Shown here: one piece after another, positions 38,736 to 47,176 of the stretch
Numbering within the stretch: the first letter of the stretch is position 1
Layout: every line of letters begins with the position of its first letter
Assembly (NCBI RefSeq): GCF_009192735.1
Contig: NZ_VTFU01000003.1
Coordinates: forward strand, 372,001-436,000
DNA length: 64,000 bases
Source of the DNA: Arthrobacter gandavensis
Lineage (GTDB): Bacteria > Actinomycetota > Actinomycetes > Actinomycetales > Micrococcaceae
Direction of reading: 5' to 3'
Position numbers and translations under genes: made by a program
Notes under the pieces: model-generated
The model's input: the letters and a program-made list of their open reading frames with translations, nothing else
The model's database searches: none
Told to the model about the DNA's origin: nothing

Positions 38736-40216
38736 CCGTCCAGGTCCGTCACCAGGGACTGAACGGCGGCCCGGGCGCCGTCGTTGTGCAGGGTCTCCAG
38801 GGTTTCCGTGTAGGCGCGGACAAAGCGGTCATTGGAAGCCAGGTCGCCGAAAAGCTCCCGGTTGGACACAAACGCCAGCGGGTCCTCCCGGTTGCGGGCG
38901 GCGGCGGCCATGAGTGTGTCGCGCAGCCGGTCCACCACCGTGATGGGTTCGCCCTTCTCGTCGGTTCCCTCGGCATACCGCGCCCAGCTCGCGACGATGG
39001 CGGCTGAGCGGTGGATGTCACCGCCGTTGGCCAGGTTCTCCCGGATCACCGGCAGCAGCCACTTGGGAATCCGGTCCGAACTCTCGGCACACAACCGGGC
39101 GAGCGTGTCACGGACGTATTCGTTGGAGAACCTCTCGATCAGCTTGTGCTTGTAGCCGGCGAGGTCGACGCCCGGCAGCGGCTTGAGTGTTGGCGTGGCC
39201 TCCTTGTCCATGTAATCCAGCAGGAACCGGGCAAACAGCGGGTCCTGGCACACCTCATGCGCGTACCGGTACCCGGCAAGGTAGCCGAAATAGCACAGCC
39301 CCTGGTGGCTGGCATTAAGCAGGCGAAGCTTCATGAGCTCATAGGGCTCGACGTCGTCCACCACCTGGACACCAACCTCTTCAAAGGCGGGCCGCCCCAG
39401 GGGGAACCGGTCTTCCAGCACCCACTGCTCAAAGTCCTCGCACACCACCGGCCACGCATCCTCCACCCCGAAGTCCTCCGCCACCATGGCCCGGTCTTCG
39501 TCGGTGGTGACGGGAGTGATCCGGTCCACCATGGAGTTGGGGAAGGAGACGTTTTCCTGCACCCAGTCACCGAGGTCCGGATCGCGGAGGCGCGCAAAGG
39601 CCGTGAACATCTTGGCCGCGACGTCTCCATTGCCCTGGATGTTGTCGCAGGACATGACCGTGAACGGCGGCAGTCCGCGGTCCCGGCGCCGCACCAGTGC
39701 CTCGGTGACCAGGCCGAAAACCGTGGACGGCACCGCTTCCGGCGCCAGATCAGCCGCGACCGCCGGGTTTCCGGCGTCGAATTCCCCGGTGACGTGGTGG
39801 AAGTTGTATCCGCCCTCGGTGATGGTCAGGGATACGATCCGTGTCCCCGGCGCCGCCATTTTTTCGATGACGGCTTCCGGATCCTCCGGCGCCAGGAGGT
39901 ATTCGACGATGGATCCAATCACGCGGCCCTCCCGGGTGCCGTCCGGGTTCTTCACCACCAGTGTGTACAGGCAGTCCTGGTTGTCCATGACCGTCTTCAT
40001 GGCCGCATCGGCAGGAAGCACGCCCACACCGCAGATGGCCCAGTCGCGCGCGCCGCCGGCATTCATGAGGCGGTCCACGTACATGGCCTGGTGCGCGCGG
40101 TGGAAGCCGCCCACGCCAAAATGGACAATTCCGACGGTGAGGTCCGAGCGGTCATAGGACGGCACGGACAGCTGGGGAGGAAGGCTGGACAACGTGGCAG
40201 TGCTGAGTTTGCTCAT
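38732..40216 (-). CDS. Mannitol 2-dehydrogenase family polyol dehydrogenase
   Basis: This 494-aa long-chain dehydrogenase has an N-terminal NAD loop in IVHFGVGGFHRAHQAMYVD. The catalytic-lysine region is KLRLLNASHQGLCYFGYLAGY, and CDNIQGNGDVAAKM is typical of MtlD/arabinitol dehydrogenases. It oxidises mannitol, arabitol or a related polyol to the 2-ketose using NAD. The ATG at 40216 has AGGTG six bases upstream. It and the ABC importer flank the SorC gene, forming one polyol uptake and oxidation unit. Mannitol versus arabitol cannot be decided here. Confidence 0.92.
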   Translation of the reverse strand: MSKLSTATLSSLPPQLSVPSYDRSDLTVGIVHFGVGGFHRAHQAMYVDRLMNAGGARDWAICGVGVLPADAAMKTVMDNQDCLYTLVVKNPDGTREGRVIGSIVEYLLAPEDPEAVIEKMAAPGTRIVSLTITEGGYNFHHVTGEFDAGNPAVAADLAPEAVPSTVFGLVTEALVRRRDRGLPPFTVMSCDNIQGNGDVAAKMFTAFARLRDPDLGDWVQENVSFPNSMVDRITPVTTDEDRAMVAEDFGVEDAWPVVCEDFEQWVLEDRFPLGRPAFEEVGVQVVDDVEPYELMKLRLLNASHQGLCYFGYLAGYRYAHEVCQDPLFARFLLDYMDKEATPTLKPLPGVDLAGYKHKLIERFSNEYVRDTLARLCAESSDRIPKWLLPVIRENLANGGDIHRSAAIVASWARYAEGTDEKGEPITVVDRLRDTLMAAAARNREDPLAFVSNRELFGDLASNDRFVRAYTETLETLHNDGARAAVQSLVTDLDG

Positions 40217-40295
40217 GATCACACCTGGGGACGGGGCGGATAGGTGCGGACAAATCTAGCATGTGAGCACTGCGGTGCCGATCAGATGAGCGCGA

Positions 40296-40311
40296 TGTGA
40301 TTTGGATTACA
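40296..40311. promoter_or_regulatory. CRP/GlxR-like site
   Basis: TGTGATTTGGATTACA has half-sites TGTGA and TTACA with six bases between, close to the actinobacterial CRP/GlxR consensus. It lies between the divergent polyol dehydrogenase and AgcS symporter genes. A site with the same halves and spacing occurs at 52354-52369. cAMP-linked catabolite control is suggested. Confidence 0.5.
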
Positions 40312-40378
40312 ACCTTGGTTAAGCAAAGCTGGGTTTCTTCATTCGGCAGCAGGCTTACTACTAACCGAGGATTCACTA

Positions 40379-41953
40379 ATGGACGCAGCACGGGCAGTTC
40401 CCATGGCACCGGCATCCGAGGAGGTTGGGTGGCTCGGATCAGTGGATTCAGCGGTCAACTCCCTGTTTGAGCCCATTTCCGCAGCCTTCAACACCATCGT
40501 GTTTTTCCCAGTCACCATCGGTGATCTCAGTTTTCCCATCGTCGTCGCGTGGCTCATCGTGGCCGGCGTCGTCTTCACCTTCTACTTCGGCTTCATTCAG
40601 TTCCGCGGCCTGAGAGTGGCCGCACAGGTGGTGCGCGGAAAGTTCTCCTCAAAGGATGATCCGGGGGAGGTGCCGCACTTCCAGGCCCTGACCTCGGCCC
40701 TGTCCGGCACTGTTGGGCTGGGCAATATTGCCGGTGTCGGTGCGGCCATGGCGCTGGGCGGGCCGGGGGCAACCTTCTGGATGATTCTTGCCGGGCTGCT
40801 GGGCATGGCTTCAAAGTTCGCGGAGTGCACGCTCGGCGTGAAGTACCGCCAGGTCCATGAAGACGGCTCCATCAGCGGCGGCCCCTTCAAGTACCTGCCG
40901 GTGGCCTTCAGACGCCTGGGCCCGTGGCCGGCCAGGATCCTCACCGGAACCTTTGCGGTCGCCATCCTGATCTTCGGCATTGCCGGCGGCAACATGTTCC
41001 AGGCCAACCAGACTTTCGCGCAGATCCAGAACGTCACCGGAGGCGACGACGGACTCCTCGGCAGCGCCGGTGCTGCCCTGATTTTCGGGCTGGTCCTGGC
41101 TGCGCTGGTGGCCGTGGTGATTCTTGGCGGGATCAAATCCATCGGCGCCACCACCTCCAAGCTGGTGCCGGCCATGGGTGGCGTCTACATCCTGGCCTGC
41201 CTGTTTGTCATCATCGTTAACTTCCAGAACGTCCCGGCGGCATTCGGAGCCATTGTGGAGGGCGCCTTCCGCCCGGAGGGCTTTGCCGGCGGCATCCTCG
41301 GCGTCATGATTGTCGGCTTCCAGCGGGCGTCCTTCTCCAATGAGGCCGGTGTTGGATCCGCAGCCATTGCCCACTCGGCGGTCAAGACCCGCCGGCCGGT
41401 CAGCGAAGGCTTCGTGGCGCTCTTCGAACCGCTGGTGGACACCGTCCTCATCTGCACCATGACCGCGCTGGCCATCATCATGGCGTCCACGCCCAGTCTT
41501 CAGGCCGGCATGGACCAGGTGCAGGCCGGGGGAGGTGCACCCGACGGGGTCATCCTCACTTCGGACGCCTTCGCGACCGTCCTGCCGTGGTTCCCGATTG
41601 TCCTTTCCGTCGCCGTCGCGCTCTTCGCCTACTCCACCCTCATTACGTGGTCCTATTACGGGCTGAAGTCCTGGGAATACCTCTTCGGCCGCGGCCGGCG
41701 CCGGGAGGTCACCTACAAGGTCATCTTCCTGACCTTCACCGTGGCCGGCTGCGTGCTCTCCTTCAGCCAGGTCATCAGCTTTGCTGATGCCGCGCTCTTT
41801 GTCTGCGCTTTCGTGAACCTGCTCGGTGTGTACCTGCTGCTTCCGGTCATCAAGCGGGAGATGAAGGAGTATCTGGCGGACCGCAGGAGCGGCAAACTGG
41901 AAATGCTCGGCATTGTCGAGCAGGACATTAAGGACGCCGCCCCCAGCAACTGA
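40379..41953 (+). CDS. Sodium:alanine symporter family (AgcS) protein
   Basis: This 524-aa transporter has about 10-11 hydrophobic segments and AgcS signatures: ALTSALSGTVGLGNIAGVGAAMALGGPGATFWM, GGPFKYLPVAF, and GFQRASFSNEAGVGSAAIAHSAVKT. AgcS carriers import alanine or glycine with sodium or protons. The ATG has no strong ribosome site. The gene is monocistronic. Upstream sequences include a CRP-like site and AGCAGGCTTACTA, a stretch shared in part with the katE promoter. Confidence 0.93.
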   Translation: MDAARAVPMAPASEEVGWLGSVDSAVNSLFEPISAAFNTIVFFPVTIGDLSFPIVVAWLIVAGVVFTFYFGFIQFRGLRVAAQVVRGKFSSKDDPGEVPHFQALTSALSGTVGLGNIAGVGAAMALGGPGATFWMILAGLLGMASKFAECTLGVKYRQVHEDGSISGGPFKYLPVAFRRLGPWPARILTGTFAVAILIFGIAGGNMFQANQTFAQIQNVTGGDDGLLGSAGAALIFGLVLAALVAVVILGGIKSIGATTSKLVPAMGGVYILACLFVIIVNFQNVPAAFGAIVEGAFRPEGFAGGILGVMIVGFQRASFSNEAGVGSAAIAHSAVKTRRPVSEGFVALFEPLVDTVLICTMTALAIIMASTPSLQAGMDQVQAGGGAPDGVILTSDAFATVLPWFPIVLSVAVALFAYSTLITWSYYGLKSWEYLFGRGRRREVTYKVIFLTFTVAGCVLSFSQVISFADAALFVCAFVNLLGVYLLLPVIKREMKEYLADRRSGKLEMLGIVEQDIKDAAPSN

Positions 41954-42072
41954 GCCCCGCGTTTCCCGGGCGAGGCCTCAGCCGCACATCACACTGGACC
42001 GCGCAAGTGACGGTCGACACAATCCGGGCGTCCCATTTTAGGAACCGCCACCGTGAAAGTAGTGTCTTATCC

Positions 42073-42918
42073 ATGGCCCCTTTTCGAAACAGCCGCGCCG
42101 CGTCGCTGCCCGCAAAACTGTCCCGTTCCTGGCTGCTTGCATCGGCGGCAAGCGAAGCGAATTTTGCTCCCGCGCTGGCGTCCGAAGCGGACTCGGTGGT
42201 GTTCGACATGGAAGATGCCGTTCCTGCGGCCGGCAAGGCTGAGGCCCGCGAACGCGTTGTTGAAGCCCTCTCCACCGGCATGACCGCCTGGGTGCGCGTC
42301 AACGGCATCGAAACCGACTACTGGGCTGATGACCTTGCCGCACTGTCCAAGGCTCCGGGCCTGCGCGGCGTCATGCTGGCGATGACCGAAAAGCCGGAAC
42401 AGGTGACCCACACCGCCATGCGGCTGCAGGCCGGCACCCCGGTCCTCGCCCTGGTGGAGTCAGCCCTGGGCATCGAGAATGCGACGGCGATTGCCTCCGC
42501 TCCCGGCACCTTCCGCCTCGCCTTCGGCGTCGGCGACTTCCGCCGCGACACCGGCGCCTCCGACGATCCGATGGCGCTGGCCTACGCCCGTTCCAAGCTG
42601 GTGGTGGCATCCCGCGTCGGCCAGCTGCCCGGCCCGATTGACGGCCCCACCGTTGGAGCCCTGGGTGAGAAGCTGCTCGAAGCCTGCAAGGTCACCCAGT
42701 CCATGGGCATGACCGGCAAGCTGTGCCTGATGCCCGACGCCGCCGACACCATCAACCACGGCCTGTCACCGAGTGAGTCGGAAGTCCAGTGGGCCCATGA
42801 ACTGCTCGAAGCGCACGCCGCCGGCGCAGTGGTGGGCGACGGTTCTTACCTGCCGCGCCTGGCGCGCGCGCAGAAAATCTCCTCGCTGGCCGACTCCTAC
42901 GGCCTCTGGAACGCCTAA
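42073..42918 (+). CDS. HpcH/HpaI aldolase/citrate lyase beta (CitE-like) family protein
   Basis: This protein of about 281 aa is a CitE-like TIM barrel. It has VFDMEDAVPAAGKAEAR (acidic metal region), AWVRVNGIETDYWADDL, LALVESALGIENATAIA and LAFGVGDFRRDTGA. Members cleave or form 3-hydroxyacyl-CoA or 3-hydroxy acids, such as citryl-CoA, malyl-CoA or citramalyl-CoA. Lone CitE-like proteins without CitDF do not make citrate lyase. The ATG at 42073 has no clear ribosome site. The gene is monocistronic and ends at paired hairpins. Confidence 0.88.
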   Translation: MAPFRNSRAASLPAKLSRSWLLASAASEANFAPALASEADSVVFDMEDAVPAAGKAEARERVVEALSTGMTAWVRVNGIETDYWADDLAALSKAPGLRGVMLAMTEKPEQVTHTAMRLQAGTPVLALVESALGIENATAIASAPGTFRLAFGVGDFRRDTGASDDPMALAYARSKLVVASRVGQLPGPIDGPTVGALGEKLLEACKVTQSMGMTGKLCLMPDAADTINHGLSPSESEVQWAHELLEAHAAGAVVGDGSYLPRLARAQKISSLADSYGLWNA

Positions 42919-42960
42919 CGGCACCAGGGTGCCGGGCGGCTGCCGGGTTTCGGGCCGCCC
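42919..42960. terminator. Paired hairpins between convergent genes
   Basis: CGGCACC-AG-GGTGCCG (42919-42934) is a perfect stem directly after the CitE-like stop. GGGCGGC (42934-42940) pairs with GCCGCCC (42954-42960). Together they can terminate both the CitE-like and the opposing DLH genes. Confidence 0.65.
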
Positions 42961-42972
42961 GGCCCGCCGGGG

Positions 42973-43554
42973 CTAAGCATCCGTCCGGGCCAGCAAATCC
43001 AGCACCCGTGCCGTGAGCACGGGTGCTGCTGTTTCGTCGTAATCATCCAAGCTGATGTCGGCGAACAGGTGGGAGCTGCCCGGGTAGAGGAACAGCTCCG
43101 CTTCCGGGGTGGCGGCCACCAGGTTTTCCGCTGCGCCGAGGTCTCCCTCATCCACGAAAATCGGGTCGGCATCCATGCCGTGAACCTGCACGGGAACGCC
43201 CGCGGGCCAGGAATCCCCAAAGACGCCGAGCGGGACACAGGAGCTGATCAGGACAGCGCCGCGGGCCCCGGGCCGGGTCTGCGCCAGCAGCTGCGCCGGC
43301 AGGACGCCGAGGGAAAATCCCATGTAGACCATGTCCGGCGGAAAGCGCCCGGCAATCCTTATCCCGGCGTCCTCCAGCTCCTGGAAACCGATCTCTTCGG
43401 CGTACGCCATGCCGTCGTTGAGTTCCAGAAAGGTCCGCCCGTCAAAGAGGTCGGGGACGGTGACGGTGTGCCCGGCTTCCCGCAGCACGTCGGCAAAGGC
43501 GTCCACGCCGGGGGTAAGCCCCAGGACGTGGTGGAACAGCAGGACATTTGCCAT
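42973..43554 (-). CDS. Dienelactone hydrolase family protein with serine nucleophile
   Basis: This 193-aa alpha/beta hydrolase resembles dienelactone hydrolase in length and strand order. LLFHHVLGLTPGVDAFADVLREAGH is near the start, the acid region is GMDADPIFVDEGD, and the catalytic histidine lies in LFLYPGSSHLFAD. The nucleophile motif reads GFSLG, with serine where classical DLH has cysteine (GYCLGG). AAGGAGCAC precedes the ATG. Substrate unknown. It is followed upstream on the same strand by an RraA-like gene, 39 bases away. Confidence 0.85.
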   Translation of the reverse strand: MANVLLFHHVLGLTPGVDAFADVLREAGHTVTVPDLFDGRTFLELNDGMAYAEEIGFQELEDAGIRIAGRFPPDMVYMGFSLGVLPAQLLAQTRPGARGAVLISSCVPLGVFGDSWPAGVPVQVHGMDADPIFVDEGDLGAAENLVAATPEAELFLYPGSSHLFADISLDDYDETAAPVLTARVLDLLARTDA

Positions 43555-43593
43555 GGAAGTGCTCCTTACTTGCTGTGAACCGGCAGCGGGCGC

Positions 43594-44061
43594 TTAGCGC
43601 TCGACCAGGATCCCGTCACTGTCGGCGTAAAGAACGGCTCCCGGCCGGAAGGTGGCACCGCCAAACTCCACGGTGACGTCCACTTCTCCGGCGGAGTCCT
43701 TCGCGCTTTTGCGGGGATTGGAACCCAGGGCCTTTACTCCCAGCGGCAACCCGGCTATGGCGGCACGGTCGCGGATGGCTCCATTGATGACGACGCCGGC
43801 CCACCCGTTGTCCACCGCTGCCCCGGCAATCATGTCTCCCATCAGGGCCGTGTTCAGCGATCCGCCGCCGTCCACCACGAGCACCGCGCCGTCGCCCGGG
43901 GAGTTCAGGGTGGACTTGACCAGCCCGTTGTCTTCTCGGCAGCGGATGGTGCGGATGGGTCCGGTGAAGGCCGTATGGCCGCCGAGGTCCTGAAACTGCA
44001 GGGACACGGACGCGAGGTTCTCGCCGTGCTGGTCGTAAAGGTTTGCTGTGCTGATGTCCAT
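43594..44061 (-). CDS. RraA-family protein (RNase E regulator / HMG-oxaloacetate aldolase-like)
   Basis: This 155-aa protein keeps the RraA/HMG-aldolase core: VVDGGGSLNTALMGDMIAGAAVDNGWAGVVINGAIRDRAAIAGLPLGVKALGSNP. In this family the Gly-rich loop binds the carboxylate, and the Arg and Asp residues of INGAIRD bind substrate and metal. Bacterial members include RNase E inhibitors and 4-hydroxy-4-methyl-2-oxoglutarate aldolases. The lone actinobacterial forms are usually annotated RraA-like. The physiological role is open. Confidence 0.92.
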   Translation of the reverse strand: MDISTANLYDQHGENLASVSLQFQDLGGHTAFTGPIRTIRCREDNGLVKSTLNSPGDGAVLVVDGGGSLNTALMGDMIAGAAVDNGWAGVVINGAIRDRAAIAGLPLGVKALGSNPRKSAKDSAGEVDVTVEFGGATFRPGAVLYADSDGILVER

Positions 44062-44082
44062 GGCCCTACTGTGGCACAGGCT

Positions 44083-44655
44083 TTAGCTCGAGCGTTGGAG
44101 GGATGCCGCGTGGGCCTTGAGGACTTCCACGACTTCCAGCAGCTCGGCCACGGATTCCGAGGTTGAGGTGCTCTTTTCCCGCGGCCAGCCTCCGGCGAGC
44201 CCCTGGTTGTAATACAGGCCGTCGCCCAGGAGCAGGATGGCGCGCGCAATGGCCGGATTGCCCACCTCGTCAAGGATCAGCTGCATCCAGTTGTGGTGGA
44301 TCCGTTCGAGCATCGCTGAGGCGTCAGGGTCCGAGGCCTGGGCCAGGCGGACGACGCCGATCAGTGCCCGGTCCAGTGCGCTGCCCACATAGACGGATTC
44401 ACGGACCAAATACCGGGCCGGGCCCTCCGGATCGGCACTCATGGCTTTTATGTCGATTTCCGCCAGTTCCCCAAGCCTGGTGATGAGGGCGGCGGCGAGG
44501 GCTTCCTTGTTCTTGAAGTGATAGAGCAGCCCGCCTTTGGACACGCCGGCAAGCGCGATAACGGCGTCCATGGTGGCGCCGCGGGGACCTTCATTGATCA
44601 GCAGCTCTTCGTACGCAAAGAGGATGCGGTCCCGGGTGGAAGTGTGCTCAGGCAT
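44083..44655 (-). CDS. TetR family regulator
   Basis: This 190-aa protein has the TetR HTH GATMDAVIALAGVSKGGLLYHFKNKEALAAAL near residues 25-55 and a ligand-binding helical domain. It diverges from an MFS drug exporter with a 20-base operator palindrome between the two genes. It is probably a local repressor of that exporter, induced by the pump's substrates. Confidence 0.93.
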   Translation of the reverse strand: MPEHTSTRDRILFAYEELLINEGPRGATMDAVIALAGVSKGGLLYHFKNKEALAAALITRLGELAEIDIKAMSADPEGPARYLVRESVYVGSALDRALIGVVRLAQASDPDASAMLERIHHNWMQLILDEVGNPAIARAILLLGDGLYYNQGLAGGWPREKSTSTSESVAELLEVVEVLKAHAASLQRSS

Positions 44656-44680
44656 ACGTTTACGCTACGCCATTGAGTGC

Positions 44681-44700
44681 TGTACAGTCTAGACGGTACA
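44681..44700. promoter_or_regulatory. TetR operator for the MFS efflux gene
   Basis: TGTACAGTCTAGACGGTACA is a 20-base palindrome with a single mismatched pair. It is 25 bases before the TetR start and about 63 bases before the MFS start. It is the obvious binding site for the adjacent TetR protein. Confidence 0.8.
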
Positions 44701-44763
44701 GTAGATCGGCGGATTGGTTCCGCGCCTGCTGACACATCCCGACGACGAATCAAGGAGAGAGTT

Positions 44764-46287
44764 GTGCCCGCGGTACAGGAAGCACCCCACATCCAACGAG
44801 CCGGCCGGCGTGAATGGCTGGGCTTGGCTGTGCTCATGCTGCCGGTGCTGCTGATTTCCGTTGACAACACCGTCCTGAGCTTTGCCATCCCGTCCCTGTC
44901 CCGGGCGCTGGCACCGACCGGCACCGAACTGCTGTGGATCGTGGATATCTACGCCCTGGTGCTCGCCGGACTGCTGGTTCCGATGGGTGCCCTGGGTGAC
45001 CGCATCGGCCGGCGGCGGCTGCTGCTGATCGGCAGCGCCGGTTTTGGACTGGTGTCTGCGGCAGCGGCGTTTGTACCCTCGGCTGAAGCACTGATCGGCG
45101 CCCGTGCGCTGCTCGGCCTGTTCGGCGCCATGCTGATGCCGGCCACGCTGTCCCTGATCCGCAACATCTTCACCGTTCCGTCCCAGCGGAGGATCGCCAT
45201 TGCCGTTTGGGCCGCCGGCTTCTCCGGCGGTGCTGCTTTGGGGCCCATTGTCGGCGGGCTGCTGCTGGAGCACTTCTGGTGGGGCTCGGTGTTCCTGCTC
45301 TCCGTTCCGGTGCTGATTCCGCTGCTGGTCTTCGGGCCAATGCTGCTGCCTGAATCACGTGACCCCAACCCGGGGCCCGTGGACCTGTGGAGCATTCTGC
45401 TGGTCATGGGCGCCATGTTCCCGGTGGTTTACGGCATCAAGGCAATTTCGACGTCGGGGGTTGGCTCCGAGTCGCTGGTGCCCATCGCCGTCGGACTCGT
45501 GTTCGGCATCCTCTTTGTCCGCCGCCAGCTCCGGCGCCTGCATCCCATGCTGGACGTCCGGCTGTTCCGCAACCCCACCTTCAGCGGCTCCATCGGCGCC
45601 AACCTGCTCAGTGTCTTCTCCCTGGTCGGGTTCATCTTCTTCCTGTCCCAGCATCTGCAGCTGGTGCTGGAGAAGTCTCCGCAGGAGGCCGGCCTGATCA
45701 TGCTGCCGGGGCTGCTGCTGACCATCATTGCCGGACTGGCAGTGGTGCGCGTGGTCCGTTACGTCCGGCCCGGCTACATCATTGCCGGCGGCCTGCTCCT
45801 GAACGCCGTTGGCTACACGGTTATCCTGACGACCGGAGGCGGTGGCGTCGGTGAGCTGATGGCAGCGTTCATGGTGCTCGGCGTGGGGGTCGGTGCTGCG
45901 GAAACCATCTCCAATGACCTCATCCTTTCGTCCGTTCCCCCCGCCAAGGCAGGGGCCGCGTCGGCAATCTCGGAGACGGCCTATGAAGTGGGTTCCGTCC
46001 TGGGCACCGCGGTGCTGGGCAGCATCCTGACTGCCGACTACCGAAACGGTGTCGTGCTGCCCGCCGGACTCGCACCGGCCGATGCCGCTGCGGCATCCGA
46101 AACCCTGGGCGGGGCCGTCGAGGCAGCCCAGCGGCTGCCCGCTGATGCGGCCGCGCAGCTGCTGGAATCCGCCCGGGCGGCCTTCGATTCCGGCGTTGTC
46201 ACCACGTCATTCATCGGTGTTGTGCTCATGCTTGTTGCCGCCGCCGGCGCGGTGGTCATCCTGCGGCGGGCATCCGCCGACAACTGA
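44764..46287 (+). CDS. MFS multidrug efflux transporter (DHA2/QacA-like, 14 TM)
   Basis: This 507-aa protein starts at GTG with AGGAGA five bases upstream. It has about 14 hydrophobic segments. The DHA2 motifs are VDNTVLSFAIPSLSRALAPTGTELLWIVDIYALVLAGLLVPMGALGDRIGRRRLLL near the start and ISETAYEVGSVLGTAVLGSI late in the chain. QacA-type proteins export cationic drugs and dyes with protons. It is controlled by the divergent TetR gene. The native substrate is unknown. Confidence 0.93.
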   Translation: MPAVQEAPHIQRAGRREWLGLAVLMLPVLLISVDNTVLSFAIPSLSRALAPTGTELLWIVDIYALVLAGLLVPMGALGDRIGRRRLLLIGSAGFGLVSAAAAFVPSAEALIGARALLGLFGAMLMPATLSLIRNIFTVPSQRRIAIAVWAAGFSGGAALGPIVGGLLLEHFWWGSVFLLSVPVLIPLLVFGPMLLPESRDPNPGPVDLWSILLVMGAMFPVVYGIKAISTSGVGSESLVPIAVGLVFGILFVRRQLRRLHPMLDVRLFRNPTFSGSIGANLLSVFSLVGFIFFLSQHLQLVLEKSPQEAGLIMLPGLLLTIIAGLAVVRVVRYVRPGYIIAGGLLLNAVGYTVILTTGGGGVGELMAAFMVLGVGVGAAETISNDLILSSVPPAKAGAASAISETAYEVGSVLGTAVLGSILTADYRNGVVLPAGLAPADAAAASETLGGAVEAAQRLPADAAAQLLESARAAFDSGVVTTSFIGVVLMLVAAAGAVVILRRASADN

Positions 46288-46307
46288 CCTGGGACGGTAC
46301 TTCCGGC

Positions 46308-46763
46308 CTAGGAAGGTTCTTCGGATTCACCGCGGTGAACGATGAGCACGGGGCAGCGGGCGTGTGCCGCCAAGACTGAGCTGACGGAGCCCAGCAACAG
46401 TCCGGCAAAGCCGCCCCGCCCCCGGTTTCCCACCACGAGCATTTCCGCTCCCCGGCTGGCCTCGATGAGCAGCTCCACCGCCCGGCCCACCAGGGGACTC
46501 TGCGTCAGGTCCGGCGGGATCTCGTCACCGAACGCCTGCTCCAGCACCTCGGCCAAGATGTGCTCGGCCTCAACGTGGGGTGACCAAACCTCGGTGGGAA
46601 CGGGGGCGGTGAGTGAAATGGACTGCTCCCACACCGTGACCACCTGCAGCTGGCAGTCGAGAACCGCTGCCAGCCGCTGGGCTTTCCACAGGGCTTCGAT
46701 GGAGAGCCGGGACCCGTCCACGCCCACGACTATTCGCTTGCGGTCCTCGCCGGCTGTGCTCAT
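46308..46763 (-). CDS. Universal stress protein (UspA family)
   Basis: This 151-aa single-domain Usp has RIVVGVDGSRLSIEALWKA at the start and the ATP-binding loop VVGNRGRGGFAGLLLGSVSSVLAAHARCPVLIV near the C-terminus. It therefore belongs to the ATP-binding class. Such proteins support survival in starvation or oxidative stress. It is monocistronic and convergent with the MFS gene. Confidence 0.95.
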   Translation of the reverse strand: MSTAGEDRKRIVVGVDGSRLSIEALWKAQRLAAVLDCQLQVVTVWEQSISLTAPVPTEVWSPHVEAEHILAEVLEQAFGDEIPPDLTQSPLVGRAVELLIEASRGAEMLVVGNRGRGGFAGLLLGSVSSVLAAHARCPVLIVHRGESEEPS

Positions 46764-46933
46764 CGCTGATCCGTTCTCTCGGGATTACCTCCCTATCCTG
46801 CCCGTTATGCGCTCCGTGGGGGAGGGGCGGTGCCGGTCGCGGCGCTGCCGGAGGCATTTCCGCACCCGCTGCCGGCCCGTTTCCCTGTCTTTGCCCCAGT
46901 CCGGGGATGCCGGCTGGGTAGACTCGATGAACT

Positions 46934-47032
46934 ATGCGAACCATGAATAAGTACCGAACCGTCATTGTCTGGCTCCTGATTATCGCGCTGGTTGCCAGCG
47001 TCAGCGTGGGGTTCCTCAGCATCCTGTTCTAG
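46934..47032 (+). CDS. 32-aa single-span membrane peptide
   Basis: ATG at 46934 opens a 32-residue frame (MRTMNKYRTVIVWLLIIALV and onward to GFLSILF) with one hydrophobic span of about 22 residues and a basic N-terminus. There is no ribosome site. A TAGACT -10-like hexamer ends nine bases before it, so a leaderless transcript is plausible. A second ATG is four codons in. Amino-acid bias and placement suggest a real membrane microprotein; the family is unknown to me. Confidence 0.5.
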   Translation: MRTMNKYRTVIVWLLIIALVASVSVGFLSILF

Positions 47033-47050
47033 CCTTCCCCGACACGGAAC

Positions 47051-47096
47051 TTGAGGCGGCAAGCCCTGCCGGTCTAGGATAGTAAGCATACTTACG
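47051..47096 (+). promoter_or_regulatory. Promoter with AGTAAG-N4-CTTA palindrome ahead of the SDR gene
   Basis: TTGAGG (47051-47056) and TAGGAT (47075-47080) are 18 bases apart, and AGTAAGCATACTTACG (47081-47096) follows immediately. The arms GTAAG/CTTAC are perfect. The position over the start site fits a repressor. The same design is seen at 33688-33731. Confidence 0.55.
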
Positions 47097-47176
47097 CTTG
47101 TTGCTTCCGGCGGGAATCCGCCCGCCCGGGATGGGCGTACCGCATGCAGAATGACCTACCGAAAGTGGGAAACTCC

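Noticed and set aside
42073-42918. Citrate lyase beta subunit
   Set aside because: No citD or citF genes accompany it; lone CitE-like proteins have other substrates.
43594-44061. Menaquinone methyltransferase MenG
   Set aside because: Older annotations used this name for RraA-family proteins, but the sequence has no methyltransferase motif.
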